DNA of 64,000 bases from Burkholderia gladioli. GTDB lineage: Bacteria; Pseudomonadota; Gammaproteobacteria; Burkholderiales; Burkholderiaceae. The number at the start of each line of letters is the position of its first letter. Positions within the stretch are counted from its first letter, which is position 1. Shown in pieces: positions 1 to 9,694 of this stretch. The notes under the pieces were generated by a model that saw nothing but the letters and a program-made list of their open reading frames with translations, had not been told where the DNA came from and did not search any database. A program made the translations under genes and the position numbers. Where the stretch lies: the NCBI RefSeq assembly GCF_000959725.1, contig NZ_CP009323.1, forward strand, positions 434,001 to 498,000. Reading direction: 5' to 3'.

Positions 1-490
1 CGACCACGCCGATATTGGTGTTGAAGCGCGCCAGGCGCAGCGCGGCGCCCGAGCAGTAGACGAAGGCGGCCAGCCACCCCCAGCGGCCCAGGTCCTTCAG
101 CACCCATTCGTACATCACCAGGGCCGGCGCCACGCCGAACGAGACCATGTCGGACAGGCTGTCGAACTGCTCGCCGAAGGCGCTCTGGGTGTGCGTCATG
201 CGCGCCACGCGGCCGTCCATGCCGTCGAGCACCATCGCCACGAAGATCGCGATCGCGGCGATCTCGAAGCGCACGTTCATCGCCTGCACCACCGCGAAGA
301 AGCCGCAGAACAGCGCGGCGGTGGTGAAGGCATTGGGCAGCAGGTAGATGCCGCGGGTGCGCAGGAACTGCTGGCGCGCGGCGCGGCGCGGCTCGACCGA
401 CGAATTGTCGGCGCCGAGCACCTTGTTGTGCCGGAACGAGCGCGGCAGGGACTTGCCGTTGCGCGACCGGCGCGGTTTGAATGCAGCCAT
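1..490 (-). CDS. pssA: CDP-diacylglycerol--serine O-phosphatidyltransferase, partial (C-terminus beyond window)
   Basis: PssA is an inner-membrane enzyme that makes phosphatidylserine from CDP-diacylglycerol and L-serine. Translating the minus strand from the ATG at 490 gives a basic N-terminus (MAAFKPRRSRNGK) and then hydrophobic segments. The complete CDP-alcohol phosphatidyltransferase motif D-G-x2-A-R-x8-G-x3-D-x3-D is visible (DGRVAR...G...D...D). The gene lies directly downstream of psd, whose enzyme decarboxylates its product, so the two form a phosphatidylethanolamine operon. Only about 163 residues fall inside the window; the stop codon is beyond base 1. Confidence 0.93.
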   Translation of the reverse strand, partial: MAAFKPRRSRNGKSLPRSFRHNKVLGADNSSVEPRRAARQQFLRTRGIYLLPNAFTTAALFCGFFAVVQAMNVRFEIAAIAIFVAMVLDGMDGRVARMTHTQSAFGEQFDSLSDMVSFGVAPALVMYEWVLKDLGRWGWLAAFVYCSGAALRLARFNTNIGVV

Positions 491-505
491 CGAGCCTCCT
501 GCCGC

Positions 506-1150
506 TTACTGCGGCAATTCAGCAAGAATCGTCGACGATGCGGACACCTTTTCGCCGATCGAGACGCGGGCGCGGCTGCCGATCGGCAGGTACACGTCCA
601 CGCGCGAACCGAAGCGGATGAAGCCGTAGCGCTGGCCGCGCGTGAGCGGCTCGCCGTTGCGCACGTAGCAGAGAATGCGCCGCGCCACCAGCCCGGCGAT
701 CTGCACCGAGGTGACGATATGGTTGCTGCCGGTGTGGATCACCACCGCGTTGCGCTCGTTCTCGGTCGAGGCCTTGTCGATCGCCGCGTTCAGGAACGCG
801 CCCGGGAAGTATTCGACCTTGGTGATCGCGCCGTCCACCGGCGAGCGCTGCGAGTGAACGTTGAACACGTTCATGAACACGCTGATCTTGAGCGCCTCGC
901 GGTTCGCGTAGGGATCATGCGCGGTTTCCACCGCGACGATGCGCCCGTCGGCCGGGCACAGCACCGCGTTGGCCTCGGTCGGGATCGGTCGGGCCGGATC
1001 GCGGAAGAACTGCACCACGAAGACGAGCAACAGCCAGAACGGCCAGGCCAGGCCGAAACCCGCGACTGCATGGATCAACAGCGCGATGACGGCAGCGATC
1101 GCGATGAACGGCCAGCCTTCGCGCGCGATGATCGGATGAGGGTAGTTCAT
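506..1150 (-). CDS. psd: Phosphatidylserine decarboxylase proenzyme (short form)
   Basis: Psd converts phosphatidylserine to phosphatidylethanolamine with a pyruvoyl cofactor made by self-cleavage. The product is 214 residues, normal for the short bacterial form. It has an N-terminal hydrophobic stretch (about residues 14-46). The cleavage motif [11 protein letters not shown] places the pyruvoyl-forming serine at residue 182, leaving a 32-residue tail after it. An upstream in-frame ATG at 1189 exists, but it lies inside the ilvC terminator hairpin, so the start at 1150 is preferred. pssA follows after 15 bases. Confidence 0.95.
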   Translation of the reverse strand: MNYPHPIIAREGWPFIAIAAVIALLIHAVAGFGLAWPFWLLLVFVVQFFRDPARPIPTEANAVLCPADGRIVAVETAHDPYANREALKISVFMNVFNVHSQRSPVDGAITKVEYFPGAFLNAAIDKASTENERNAVVIHTGSNHIVTSVQIAGLVARRILCYVRNGEPLTRGQRYGFIRFGSRVDVYLPIGSRARVSIGEKVSASSTILAELPQ

Positions 1151-1187
1151 GGTGTGATTCGGTGAATTGCAAAGGACGTAGCATAAC

Positions 1188-1226
1188 AAAAGCCGCCCTC
1201 GGCACTACGGCCTTCGGGCGGCTTTT
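1188..1226 (-). terminator. Rho-independent terminator after ilvC
   Basis: An 11-base inverted repeat (aaaagccgccc at 1188-1198 and gggcggctttt at 1216-1226) lies just past the ilvC stop. Read on the minus strand the stem ends in TTTTGTT. It separates the ilv operon from psd, so psd probably has its own promoter or depends on read-through. Confidence 0.8.
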
Positions 1227-1269
1227 CGTTGCCGACCCCGGAAAACCGGGGCCGTCGCTCAGCGAACGC

Positions 1270-2319
<1,050 letters not shown>

Positions 2320-2378
2320 TCAATGAGTAAGGCTACCGGGGCATGACGGCGCCGCCGGCTTCGTTCGATACGGCCGCA

Positions 2379-2870
2379 TCAGACCTTCAGGATGCGCTCG
2401 CCGCGACCGATGCCCGAGCTGCCGGTGCGCACGGTTTCGAGAATCGCCCCCGCGTCCAGCCCCTGGATGAATGCGTCGAGCTTGTCGCTCGCGCCCGTCA
2501 ATTCGATTGTGTAGGTCTTTTCGGTAACGTCGATGATGCGGCCGCGGAAAATGTCCGCCATCCGCTTCATTTCTTCGCGTTCCTTGCCGACCGCTCGCAC
2601 CTTGATCAGCATCAGCTCTCGTTCGATGTGGGCACCGTCGGTCAGGTCCACCACTTTCACCACCTCGATCAGGCGGTTCAGATGCTTCGTGATCTGTTCG
2701 ATCACGTCGTCCGAGCCAATGGAGACGATGGTCAGCCGCGACAGCGAATTGTCTTCGGTCGGTGCCACCGTCAAGGTTTCAATGTTGTAGCCGCGTGCCG
2801 AAAACAGGCCGACCACGCGCGAGAGCGCGCCTGGTTCGTTTTCCAGCAGCACGGAGATGATGTGTCTCAT
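2379..2870 (-). CDS. ilvH: Acetolactate synthase small (regulatory) subunit
   Basis: IlvH binds the catalytic subunit, stimulates it and confers valine feedback inhibition. The product is 163 residues with the N-terminal ACT domain (MRHIISVLLENEPGALSRV, then GLFSARGYNIETLTV) and the conserved C-terminal domain containing RSELMLIKV-like sequence (ERELMLIKV). It follows ilvB by 118 bases on the same strand. Length and motifs match the family fully. Confidence 0.96.
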   Translation of the reverse strand: MRHIISVLLENEPGALSRVVGLFSARGYNIETLTVAPTEDNSLSRLTIVSIGSDDVIEQITKHLNRLIEVVKVVDLTDGAHIERELMLIKVRAVGKEREEMKRMADIFRGRIIDVTEKTYTIELTGASDKLDAFIQGLDAGAILETVRTGSSGIGRGERILKV

Positions 2871-2988
2871 GTTCGCTTCTTCCCGATGATGTCTCGACTA
2901 ATCCAGTTCGAATGCCTGCCGCGCGCCGCCCGGCGCAGCCCGCTCCTCGTGGAAGCGGGCGCCGAGCGCGCGGCGCGCGGGCACGCCG

Positions 2989-4752
2989 TTACAGATCTTC
3001 CGATCCGAGCAGCATCTCCGTGATGCCCTTGCCGGCCTGGACCATCGGCCAGACGTTTTCGGTCGGATCGGTCTGGAAGTCGAGAAACACGGTGCGATCC
3101 TTGAGACGCAGCGCTTCCTTGAGCGCCGGCTCCACATCGGACGACTTTTCGATGCGCATCCCGACGTGGCCGAACGCCTCCGCCAGCTTCACGAAATCGG
3201 GCAGCGCGTCCATGTAGGAATGGGAATAGCGCTTGCTGTATTCGATCTGCTGCCACTGGCGGACCATGCCGAGGTAGCGGTTGTTGAGCGAGATGATCTT
3301 GACGGGCGTGTCGTACTGCTTGCAGGTCGACAGCTCCTGGATGCACATCTGGATCGAGCCCTCGCCCGTGATGCAGACCACGTCGTCGTCGGGATGGGCC
3401 ATCTTGACGCCCATCGCCGCCGGCAGGCCGAAGCCCATGGTGCCGAGGCCGCCCGAGTTGATCCAGCGGCGCGGCTTGTCGAAGCGGTAGAACTGCGCGG
3501 CCCACATCTGGTGCTGGCCGACGTCCGAGCAGACGAAGGCATTGCCGCCGGTGAGCTTCCAGAGCGTCTCGACCACGTGCTGCGGCTTGATGATCTCGCT
3601 CTCGCGGTCGTACTTCAGGCAGTCCTTGGCGCGCCAGCTCTCGATGTCCTTCCACCATTGCGCGAGCGCCTCGGTGTCGGGGCCGTGCTCGGCCGTCTGC
3701 AGCTGCTCGATCAGTTCCTTGAGCACTTCCTTGACGTCGCCGACGATCGGGATGTCGACCTTGACGCGCTTGCTGATCGAGGACGGATCGATGTCGATGT
3801 GAATGATCTTGCGCGGACGCGAGGCGAAGTGGGCCGGGTCGCCGATCACGCGGTCGTCGAAACGCGCGCCGATCGCGATCAGCACGTCGCAGTGCTGCAT
3901 CGCCATGTTCGCTTCGTAGGTGCCGTGCATGCCGAGCATGCCGAGGAACTTGGGATCCGAGGCGCGGTAGCCGCCCAGGCCCATCAGCGTGTTGGTGACC
4001 GGGTAGCCGAGCAGGTCGGCGAACTGGTTCAGCTCGCGCGAGGCATCGGCCAGGATGATGCCGCCGCCCGTGTAGATGTACGGGCGCTTGGCCGTCAGCA
4101 GCAGCGACACGGCCTTGCGGATCTGGCCCGAATGGCCCTTGGTGACCGGGTTGTAGGAGCGCAGTGCGACGCTCTTGACCGGCACGTATTCGCAGGGCGT
4201 CTTGGAGACGTCCTTCGGGATGTCGATCAGCACGGGGCCGGGACGGCCGGTGCGGGCGATGAAGAACGCCTTCTTGACCGTTTCCGCGAGGTCGCGGACG
4301 TCCTTCACGAGAAAGTTGTGCTTGACGCAGGGGCGCGTGATACCGACCGTGTCGCATTCCTGGAATGCGTCCTGGCCGATCGCGGCCGTCGGCACCTGGC
4401 CGCTGATCACCACCAGCGGGATCGAATCCATGTAGGCGGTGGCGATGCCGGTCACGGCATTGGTCACGCCCGGGCCGGAGGTCACCAGGCAGACGCCGAC
4501 GTTGCCGGTCGCGCGCGCATAGGCATCCGCCGCATGCACGGCCGCCTGTTCATGGCGCACCAGCACGTGCTGGATCTTTTCCTGCTTGTAGAGTTCGTCG
4601 TAGATGTAGAGGACCGAGCCGCCGGGATAGCCCCAGATGAATTCGACGTTCTCGTCGGCCAGTGCCTTCATCAGCACGGTACCGCCGATCGAGTCGCTCG
4701 AGGGGGCAGAAATAGGTTCCGACGTGGAGAATTCCGCGCTGGGCATGTTCAT
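2989..4752 (-). CDS. ilvB: Acetolactate synthase large (catalytic) subunit
   Basis: This thiamin-diphosphate and FAD enzyme condenses pyruvate with pyruvate or 2-oxobutyrate in branched-chain amino acid synthesis. From the ATG at 4752 it is 587 residues. The catalytic glutamate lies in VLVRHEQAAVHAADAYAR, and the ThDP-binding motif is GEGSIQMCIQELSTC...NNRYLGM near residues 465-500. The frame stays open upstream to an ATG at 4878, but AAAGG ahead of 4752 and the usual family length favour the shorter form. It heads the ilvBHC operon. Confidence 0.95.
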   Translation of the reverse strand: MNMPSAEFSTSEPISAPSSDSIGGTVLMKALADENVEFIWGYPGGSVLYIYDELYKQEKIQHVLVRHEQAAVHAADAYARATGNVGVCLVTSGPGVTNAVTGIATAYMDSIPLVVISGQVPTAAIGQDAFQECDTVGITRPCVKHNFLVKDVRDLAETVKKAFFIARTGRPGPVLIDIPKDVSKTPCEYVPVKSVALRSYNPVTKGHSGQIRKAVSLLLTAKRPYIYTGGGIILADASRELNQFADLLGYPVTNTLMGLGGYRASDPKFLGMLGMHGTYEANMAMQHCDVLIAIGARFDDRVIGDPAHFASRPRKIIHIDIDPSSISKRVKVDIPIVGDVKEVLKELIEQLQTAEHGPDTEALAQWWKDIESWRAKDCLKYDRESEIIKPQHVVETLWKLTGGNAFVCSDVGQHQMWAAQFYRFDKPRRWINSGGLGTMGFGLPAAMGVKMAHPDDDVVCITGEGSIQMCIQELSTCKQYDTPVKIISLNNRYLGMVRQWQQIEYSKRYSHSYMDALPDFVKLAEAFGHVGMRIEKSSDVEPALKEALRLKDRTVFLDFQTDPTENVWPMVQAGKGITEMLLGSEDL

Positions 4753-5098
4753 ATCGACCTTTCGAATTTTCGGCAAAAAATTGATCGGGTGCTCTCTGCC
4801 GAACTTGTGGCTCGGGTTCAAGCGGCGCGTCCAGTTGACGAGCTGGCTTCTTGGGCCAGCCTCAATTGAGACCATCACTTATGTTGCGAACCGGTGACGA
4901 TATCTTGGCGAAGTCAAGTGGTCAAGAAAAAAATCCCTGCCGCCGGGAGGCTGATCATAAAACCACAGGCTGGCGCCATCCCGCGCGCCCTCGTGGCGGC
5001 ACCCGGGATGCCGGTCGGCACGAAAATTTGTTAGCATCCGCCCCGTTTACAGAATTTTTCGTCCTTCCAGGCCCCTCGAGCGCAGACCTTTTCACGGA
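4753..5098. other. Intergenic region between divergent ilvB and sigma-factor genes
   Basis: No gene is seen in these 346 bases beyond an in-frame upstream extension of ilvB. On the minus strand a weak promoter-like pair is present (TTGACC as revcomp of 4920-4925, 17-base spacer, TATCGT as revcomp of 4897-4902). A 6-bp stem (gctggc 4842-4847, gccagc 4855-4860) lies in the ilvB leader. I see no clear leader peptide rich in branched-chain residues, so attenuation is not supported. The plus-strand promoter for the sigma gene was not resolved. Confidence 0.35.
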
Positions 5099-5662
5099 AT
5101 GGCATCAGACAAGGAACTCGCCGACTTTCTGGCGGGCGTCGAAAGGCGCGCGTTCAAGCAGGCCGCCTACGCGGTTCGCGACGACGACGCCTCGCTCGAC
5201 ATCGTGCAGGACGCGATGATCCGGCTCGCCGAGAAATACGGCGACCGCCCGGCCGCCGAACTGCCCCTGCTTTTCCAGCGGATCCTGCAGAACGCGATCC
5301 ACGACTACTTCCGCCGCCAGAAGGTCCGCAACACCTGGGTGAGCCTGTTTTCCTCGCTCGGCGGCGCCGATGACGACGACTTCGATCCGCTCGAAACGCT
5401 CGACACGGCCGACAACGGCAGCGGCATCGAGAGCAGCGAATCGCGCCTGGAGCGGGAGCAGGTGCTGTCGCTGATCGACGAAGAAATCCGCAAGCTGCCG
5501 GCGCGTCAACGGGAAGCATTCCTGATGCGTTACTGGGAAGATATGGATGTCGCCGAAACAGCCGCTGCCATGGGCTGCTCCGAAGGCAGCGTCAAGACGC
5601 ATTGCTCACGGGCCACGCACGCATTGGCACAAGCGCTCAAGGCCAAAGGAATCACGCTATGA
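5099..5662 (+). CDS. ECF-type RNA polymerase sigma factor
   Basis: The product is a 187-residue sigma-70 family protein of the extracytoplasmic-function layout. Region 2 spans about residues 10-80 (ASLDIVQDAMIRLAEKY ... LLFQRILQNAIHDYFRR). A variable acidic linker follows, and region 4 is at about 120-180 (LPARQREAFLMRYWEDMDVAETAAAMGCSEGSVKTH, a helix-turn-helix that would read the -35 element). The stop overlaps the start of the next gene (ATGA), so the pair is translationally coupled. The target promoters and inducing signal are unknown. Confidence 0.88.
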   Translation: MASDKELADFLAGVERRAFKQAAYAVRDDDASLDIVQDAMIRLAEKYGDRPAAELPLLFQRILQNAIHDYFRRQKVRNTWVSLFSSLGGADDDDFDPLETLDTADNGSGIESSESRLEREQVLSLIDEEIRKLPARQREAFLMRYWEDMDVAETAAAMGCSEGSVKTHCSRATHALAQALKAKGITL

Positions 5663-6084
5663 GCTCCGCTCCCGAACTCAAAGAACTGGAATTCGCCCTC
5701 AAGATCCGCCGCGCGCTGGACGAACGCGCGGCCGAGCTGCCCCCGTCGGCCGCCGATCGGCTGGCCGCCGCGCGCCGGGCCGCGCTCGCGCGCAAGAAAC
5801 CCGATACCGCCATCGTGCTGGTGCCCGCCCTCGCGGGCGGCGGCACCGGCAGCTTCGGCCTGGTGCGCGGTCCGGCCCCGCGGCCGGTGTCGCTCACGCG
5901 CCGGATCCTGCGCGCGGTGCCGCTGGTGGTGCTGCTGGCCGGCATCGTCGGCATCGCCTACTGGGAAAACCTCGAGCACACGGCCGAGCTCGCGGACATC
6001 GACGCCGCGATGCTGAACGACAACCTGCCGCTCAACGCGTACCTCGACCACGGGTTCAACGCATACCTGTCACACACGCGCTGA
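5659..6084 (+). CDS. DUF3619-like single-span membrane protein; candidate anti-sigma factor
   Basis: The product is 141 residues. The N-terminal half is cytoplasmic-looking (LEFALKIRRALDERAAELP...), followed by one hydrophobic span at about residues 80-97 (VPLVVLLAGIVGIAYWE) and a short outer tail. The start at 5659 overlaps the sigma-factor stop by four bases. Size, topology and coupling to a sigma gene are what an anti-sigma factor would have. That role is inference from context; I recognise the protein only as a member of an uncharacterised beta-proteobacterial family resembling DUF3619. Confidence 0.7.
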   Translation: MSSAPELKELEFALKIRRALDERAAELPPSAADRLAAARRAALARKKPDTAIVLVPALAGGGTGSFGLVRGPAPRPVSLTRRILRAVPLVVLLAGIVGIAYWENLEHTAELADIDAAMLNDNLPLNAYLDHGFNAYLSHTR

Positions 6085-6116
6085 GCGCGACCAGAGAGAG
6101 AAGGACGCACGGGGCG

Positions 6117-6887
6117 ATGCAGAAACGGGGACTGGCGATATTTTTCGGGAGCGTGATCGCGCTCGTGGTTGCCTACGCGGCCACCTACCCCCGTTTTTTC
6201 GAGACCCCGGCGCCTATCGCCGCCGCGCCGGTGGCGGCCTCCGGCACCACGCCGCCCGCCCAGCCCGCCGTCAGCCTGTCCCTGCCCAATGCATTTCCGA
6301 CGCTGGCGCCCGCCAGCCCGCTGTCCTGGGCGCGCCTGAGCGCGCAGCAGCACGAGGCGCTGGCGCCCTTCGAACGCCAATGGGACGGCTTCAGCGATGC
6401 GCGCAAGCGCAAATGGCTGCGGATCGCCGCACGTTTCCCGAAGATGTCGCCCGAAGAGCAGAAACGCCTGCATGAGCGGATGACCCAGTGGGCCAACATG
6501 ACGGCCGAGGAACGGCGCGTCGCGCGCGAGAACTACCAGGCCTCGCAGGACCTGCCCGCGCAGGCCCGCGAACGCGCCTGGAAGGACTACCAGAAGCTGT
6601 CGCCCGAGCAGAAGGCCAAGCTGGCCGCCGCCGAGCGCCGTCGCCGACCGACCGTGGTCAGCGCGCCGCCCTCCGGCAAGAGCGACCGCGACATCAACCG
6701 CCTGGTCAACGCGCACGACCACCCGGCCAACGCGCCCGCCAAGCCGCTCACGCCGCTGACGACGCCGCCCGCCGAAGCGGGCGCCAGCGCCGCGGTGCCG
6801 ACCACGGCCGCCTCCGGCACGGTCCAGCCGCCCGCGCCGCTGCCGGTCTCGCCGGCCGACGCGCCGTCGATCTTCAAGGGCTCGTGA
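6117..6887 (+). CDS. DUF3106-domain protein, membrane-anchored
   Basis: The product is 256 residues. It starts with a hydrophobic segment (residues 5-20, AIFFGSVIALVVAYAA) that could be a signal anchor, then a Pro/Ala-rich linker. A charged helical domain follows at about residues 75-175 with repeated W, R and EEQ patterns (WDGFSDARKRKWLRIAARFPKMSPEEQKR and so on), matching DUF3106. The C-terminus is again low-complexity. It follows the DUF3619-like gene by 32 bases with a purine-rich GAGAGAGAAGGA ahead of the start. Its function is unknown; the neighbours suggest an envelope role. Confidence 0.75.
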   Translation: MQKRGLAIFFGSVIALVVAYAATYPRFFETPAPIAAAPVAASGTTPPAQPAVSLSLPNAFPTLAPASPLSWARLSAQQHEALAPFERQWDGFSDARKRKWLRIAARFPKMSPEEQKRLHERMTQWANMTAEERRVARENYQASQDLPAQARERAWKDYQKLSPEQKAKLAAAERRRRPTVVSAPPSGKSDRDINRLVNAHDHPANAPAKPLTPLTTPPAEAGASAAVPTTAASGTVQPPAPLPVSPADAPSIFKGS

Positions 6888-7399
6888 GCCACGCGCCGGC
6901 CGCCTCCCCCATCGAACCGGCCGGCCCCCGCCCGGGCGTGGGCCGCCGCCTGGCCGCCCTGCTCTACGAAGGCGTGCTGCTGTTCGGCATCGTGTTCTTC
7001 GCCGCGCTGGCCTTCGCGCTGGTGTTCCAGCAACGCAACGGCCTGGTCCACCATCGCCTGCTCGCCGCCTGGATCGCCCTGGTGGTCGGCGCCTACTTCG
7101 TGTGGTTCTGGACCCACGGCGGCCAGACGCTGCCGATGAAGACCTGGCGCCTCAGGCTGGTGGCCGCCAACGGCGCCCCGCTCTCGGCACCACGCGCGAT
7201 CCTGCGCTACCTGCTCGGCTGGCTGTGGTTCCTGCCGCCGCTCGCCCTGCATCCGCTGCTGCAGTTGCCGGTGCCGGCCACCCTTGCCGTGACGGCCGCC
7301 TGGGTGGTGCTGTGGGCGCTCGCCGCGCGGCTCGATCCGGCCCGCCAGTTCCCGCACGACCGTCTCGCCGGCACGCGCGTGGTGGCGCAGCCGCGCTGA
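6884..7399 (+). CDS. RDD family integral membrane protein
   Basis: The product is 171 residues from a GTG at 6884, which overlaps the TGA of the previous gene; no ATG gives a complete domain. The RDD signature is present (RRLAALLYEGVLLFGIVFFAALAF at about 15-40, then THGGQTLPMKTWRLRLV). Three to four hydrophobic spans are visible, and the C-terminus reads LDPARQFPHDRLAGTRVV, typical of the family. The biochemical role is not known for most members; some take part in ion transport. It appears to be the last gene of the sigma-factor operon. Confidence 0.82.
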   Translation: MSHAPAASPIEPAGPRPGVGRRLAALLYEGVLLFGIVFFAALAFALVFQQRNGLVHHRLLAAWIALVVGAYFVWFWTHGGQTLPMKTWRLRLVAANGAPLSAPRAILRYLLGWLWFLPPLALHPLLQLPVPATLAVTAAWVVLWALAARLDPARQFPHDRLAGTRVVAQPR

Positions 7400-7616
7400 A
7401 TCGCCAGCGCCCGCCACGCTGGTTCGCCGAGCCCAAATACCGTCGCGGCCGGCCGCAATCCTCCGATCATTGATCGCTCTGCAGCCTGCCGCGCCACTGT
7501 TGCATCGGCGCATCAAGCTCGCCGGAGCTCGGGCGATCACGCCTCCTCCATGCCCGGCGGGCCTGACGGCGCCATCGTTTCCCGCGCCGAAAGAACGTAA
7601 TAAGAACGTCCCGTGA

Positions 7617-7634
7617 CTGTCATGGCACAGTCAT
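7617..7634 (+). promoter_or_regulatory. Pho-box-like PhoB binding site
   Basis: CTGTCAT at 7617-7623, a four-base spacer, then CAGTCAT at 7628-7634. This is the 7-4-7 direct-repeat arrangement of a PhoB box, with the first half perfect and one mismatch in the second. The spacer GGCA is GC-rich where the E. coli consensus prefers A/T. It lies 47 bases upstream of the phosphoesterase start and on its strand. Confidence 0.6.
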
Positions 7635-7680
7635 CCTCGCATGGCGCAATGCCGGTTATCCCAACCGGCGCGAGTCACGC

Positions 7681-8616
7681 ATGGGCCTCAAAACGTCCGC
7701 GACTACCTTCTTCCAAGACCCGGCCGGCGCCCGCGCGGCAGCCTCGGCGTTCCTCTCCGGCACGGCCGGCGGTGACGCGAGCCTGCCGCCACCGGCCAGC
7801 GCCAGCGCCGGCCATCACGACGAATCCGACGGACCCGCGCATCGCTACCGCACCATCTGGCTGTCCGACATCCATCTCGGCACCAGCGGCTGCCAGGCGC
7901 CCTACCTGCTCGACTTCCTGCGCCACAACGATTCCGAGTACCTGTACCTGGTCGGCGACATCATCGACGGCTGGCAGTTGCGCAAGGGCTGGTACTGGCC
8001 GCAGGCGCACAACGACGTGGTGCAGAAGATCCTGCGCAAGGCGCGCAAGGGCACCCAGGTGATCTACATCCCCGGCAACCACGACGAGGCGGCGCGCCAG
8101 TTCTGCGACCTCGCCTTCGGCGACATCCAGGTGCGCGGCGAGGCCTTCCACACCACGCTGGGCGGCAAGCGCCTCTGGATCGTCCACGGCGACCTGTTCG
8201 ACGGCGTGATCCAGCATGCCAAGTGGCTCGCCTACCTGGGCGACACCGCCTACACGCTGATCCTGGTGCTGAACCGCTGGTTCAACCGGATCCGCAGCCG
8301 GCTCGGCTTCCAGTACTGGTCGCTGTCGCAATACCTGAAGCACCAGGTCAAGAACGCCGTGAACTTCATCTCCTCGTTCGAGAACGTGATGACCGACGAG
8401 GCGCGCCGCCGCGGCTGCGACGGCGTGGTATGCGGCCATATCCACAAGGCCGAGATCCGCGACATCGACGGCGTGCTGTACTGCAACGACGGCGACTGGG
8501 TGGAGAGCCTGTCGGCGCTGGTCGAGACCATGGAGGGCGAGCTGAAGATCGTCTACTGGACGGTGATGCAGTCGCCGCCCGTCACCACCTCGCGCAAGGC
8601 GAAGGCCACCGCGTGA
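7681..8616 (+). CDS. Calcineurin-like metallophosphoesterase, PlcP/LpxH-like
   Basis: The product is 311 residues with a poorly conserved N-terminal 55 residues and then a complete two-metal phosphoesterase core: LSDIHLG (about 60), GDIIDGW (about 90), GNHDE (about 136), VHGDLFD (about 165) and CGHIHKAEI (about 251). It is commonly annotated as UDP-2,3-diacylglucosamine diphosphatase. The partner here is a GT4 glycosyltransferase and a Pho-box-like site lies upstream, which fits PlcP, the phospholipase C-type enzyme that strips phosphate headgroups under phosphate starvation. The fold is certain; the substrate is inferred. Confidence 0.85.
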   Translation: MGLKTSATTFFQDPAGARAAASAFLSGTAGGDASLPPPASASAGHHDESDGPAHRYRTIWLSDIHLGTSGCQAPYLLDFLRHNDSEYLYLVGDIIDGWQLRKGWYWPQAHNDVVQKILRKARKGTQVIYIPGNHDEAARQFCDLAFGDIQVRGEAFHTTLGGKRLWIVHGDLFDGVIQHAKWLAYLGDTAYTLILVLNRWFNRIRSRLGFQYWSLSQYLKHQVKNAVNFISSFENVMTDEARRRGCDGVVCGHIHKAEIRDIDGVLYCNDGDWVESLSALVETMEGELKIVYWTVMQSPPVTTSRKAKATA

Positions 8617-8659
8617 GCCCCCTGCTGTCCCGCGTCCCGCACCCTACAGGAATGCCTGC

Positions 8660-9694
8660 ATGAAGATCATGATCGTCACCGATGCGTGGGAGCCGCAAGT
8701 CAACGGCGTCGTGCGTACCCTGAAGAGCACCTCGCGCGAGCTGAGCGCGCTCGGCCATCGCGTCGAGCTGCTCACGCCGCTGGAATTCCGCACCATCCCC
8801 TGCCCGACGTATCCCGAGATCCGCCTGTCGCTGTTCCCGTATCGCAAGCTGCGCGCGCGCATCGACGCGTTCGCGCCCGACGCGCTGCACATCGCCACCG
8901 AAGGCCCGCTCGGCATGGCCGCGCGCCGCTACGCGCGCGCCCACAAGCTGCCCTTCACCACCGCCTATCACACGCGCTTTCCCGAATACGTGCAGGCGCG
9001 CTTCGGCATCCCGCTGTCGGCCACCTACCGCTTCCTGCGCTGGTTCCACGGTGCCTCGCTGGCGGTGATGGCGCCCACCCCGGTGGTCAAGCAGGACCTG
9101 GAATCCTTCGGCTTCGACAACGTGGTGCTGTGGACCCGCGGCGTCGACCTCGACATCTTCGAACCGATGGAATCGAAGGTGCTGAACACCGCGCGCCCGA
9201 TCTTCCTCTACGTGGGGCGCGTGGCGATCGAGAAGAACGTCGAGGCCTTCCTGAAGCTCGACCTGCCCGGCTCGAAGTGGGTGGCGGGCGAAGGCCCCGC
9301 GCTGGCCGAGCTGAAATCACGCTATCCTGAGGCGAATTATCTTGGCGTGCTGTCGCAGGCGGAACTCGCCAAGGTCTACGCGGCGGCCGACGTGTTCGTG
9401 TTCCCGAGCAAGACCGACACCTTCGGCCTGGTGCTGCTCGAGGCGCTCGCCTGCGGCACGCCGGTGGCGGCCTATCCGGTGACGGGCCCGGTCGACGTGC
9501 TTGGCGGCGGTCACGCCGGCGCGATGAACGAGGACCTGCGCGAGGCCTGCCTGGAAGCGCTGAAGATCGATCGCGCCACCGCGCGCGAATGGGCCGAGCG
9601 CTTCTCGTGGCGCGCCGCCTCCGAGCAGTTCGCCTCGCACCTGAAGCCGCTGCCGAACACCGCCAGCTCCCAACCTCAAGGCGCCGCCGTTTGA
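8660..9694 (+). CDS. GT4 glycosyltransferase, Agt-like candidate diacylglycerol glucosyltransferase
   Basis: The product is 344 residues. The N-terminal acceptor domain begins MKIMIVTDAWEPQVNGVVRTL, a pattern typical of the SqdX/Agt/MgtA branch of GT family 4. The C-terminal donor domain carries FLYVGRVAIEKNVE (about 181-194) and the EX7E-type region FPSKTDTFGLVLLEALACGTPV (about 248-269). It follows the phosphoesterase by 43 bases. In phosphate-limited bacteria such an enzyme glycosylates the diacylglycerol released by PlcP. Mannosyltransferase activity on another lipid remains possible. Confidence 0.85.
   Translation: MKIMIVTDAWEPQVNGVVRTLKSTSRELSALGHRVELLTPLEFRTIPCPTYPEIRLSLFPYRKLRARIDAFAPDALHIATEGPLGMAARRYARAHKLPFTTAYHTRFPEYVQARFGIPLSATYRFLRWFHGASLAVMAPTPVVKQDLESFGFDNVVLWTRGVDLDIFEPMESKVLNTARPIFLYVGRVAIEKNVEAFLKLDLPGSKWVAGEGPALAELKSRYPEANYLGVLSQAELAKVYAAADVFVFPSKTDTFGLVLLEALACGTPVAAYPVTGPVDVLGGGHAGAMNEDLREACLEALKIDRATAREWAERFSWRAASEQFASHLKPLPNTASSQPQGAAV

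Noticed and set aside
4753..4878. A 42-residue N-terminal extension of IlvB as a targeting or regulatory segment
   Set aside because: The frame is open to an ATG at 4878, but the extension has no conserved character, the SD is at the 4752 start, and family length fits the shorter form.
4753..5040. Classical ilv attenuator with a leader peptide rich in Ile, Val and Leu
   Set aside because: No short frame with clustered branched-chain codons followed by a terminator was found on the minus strand.
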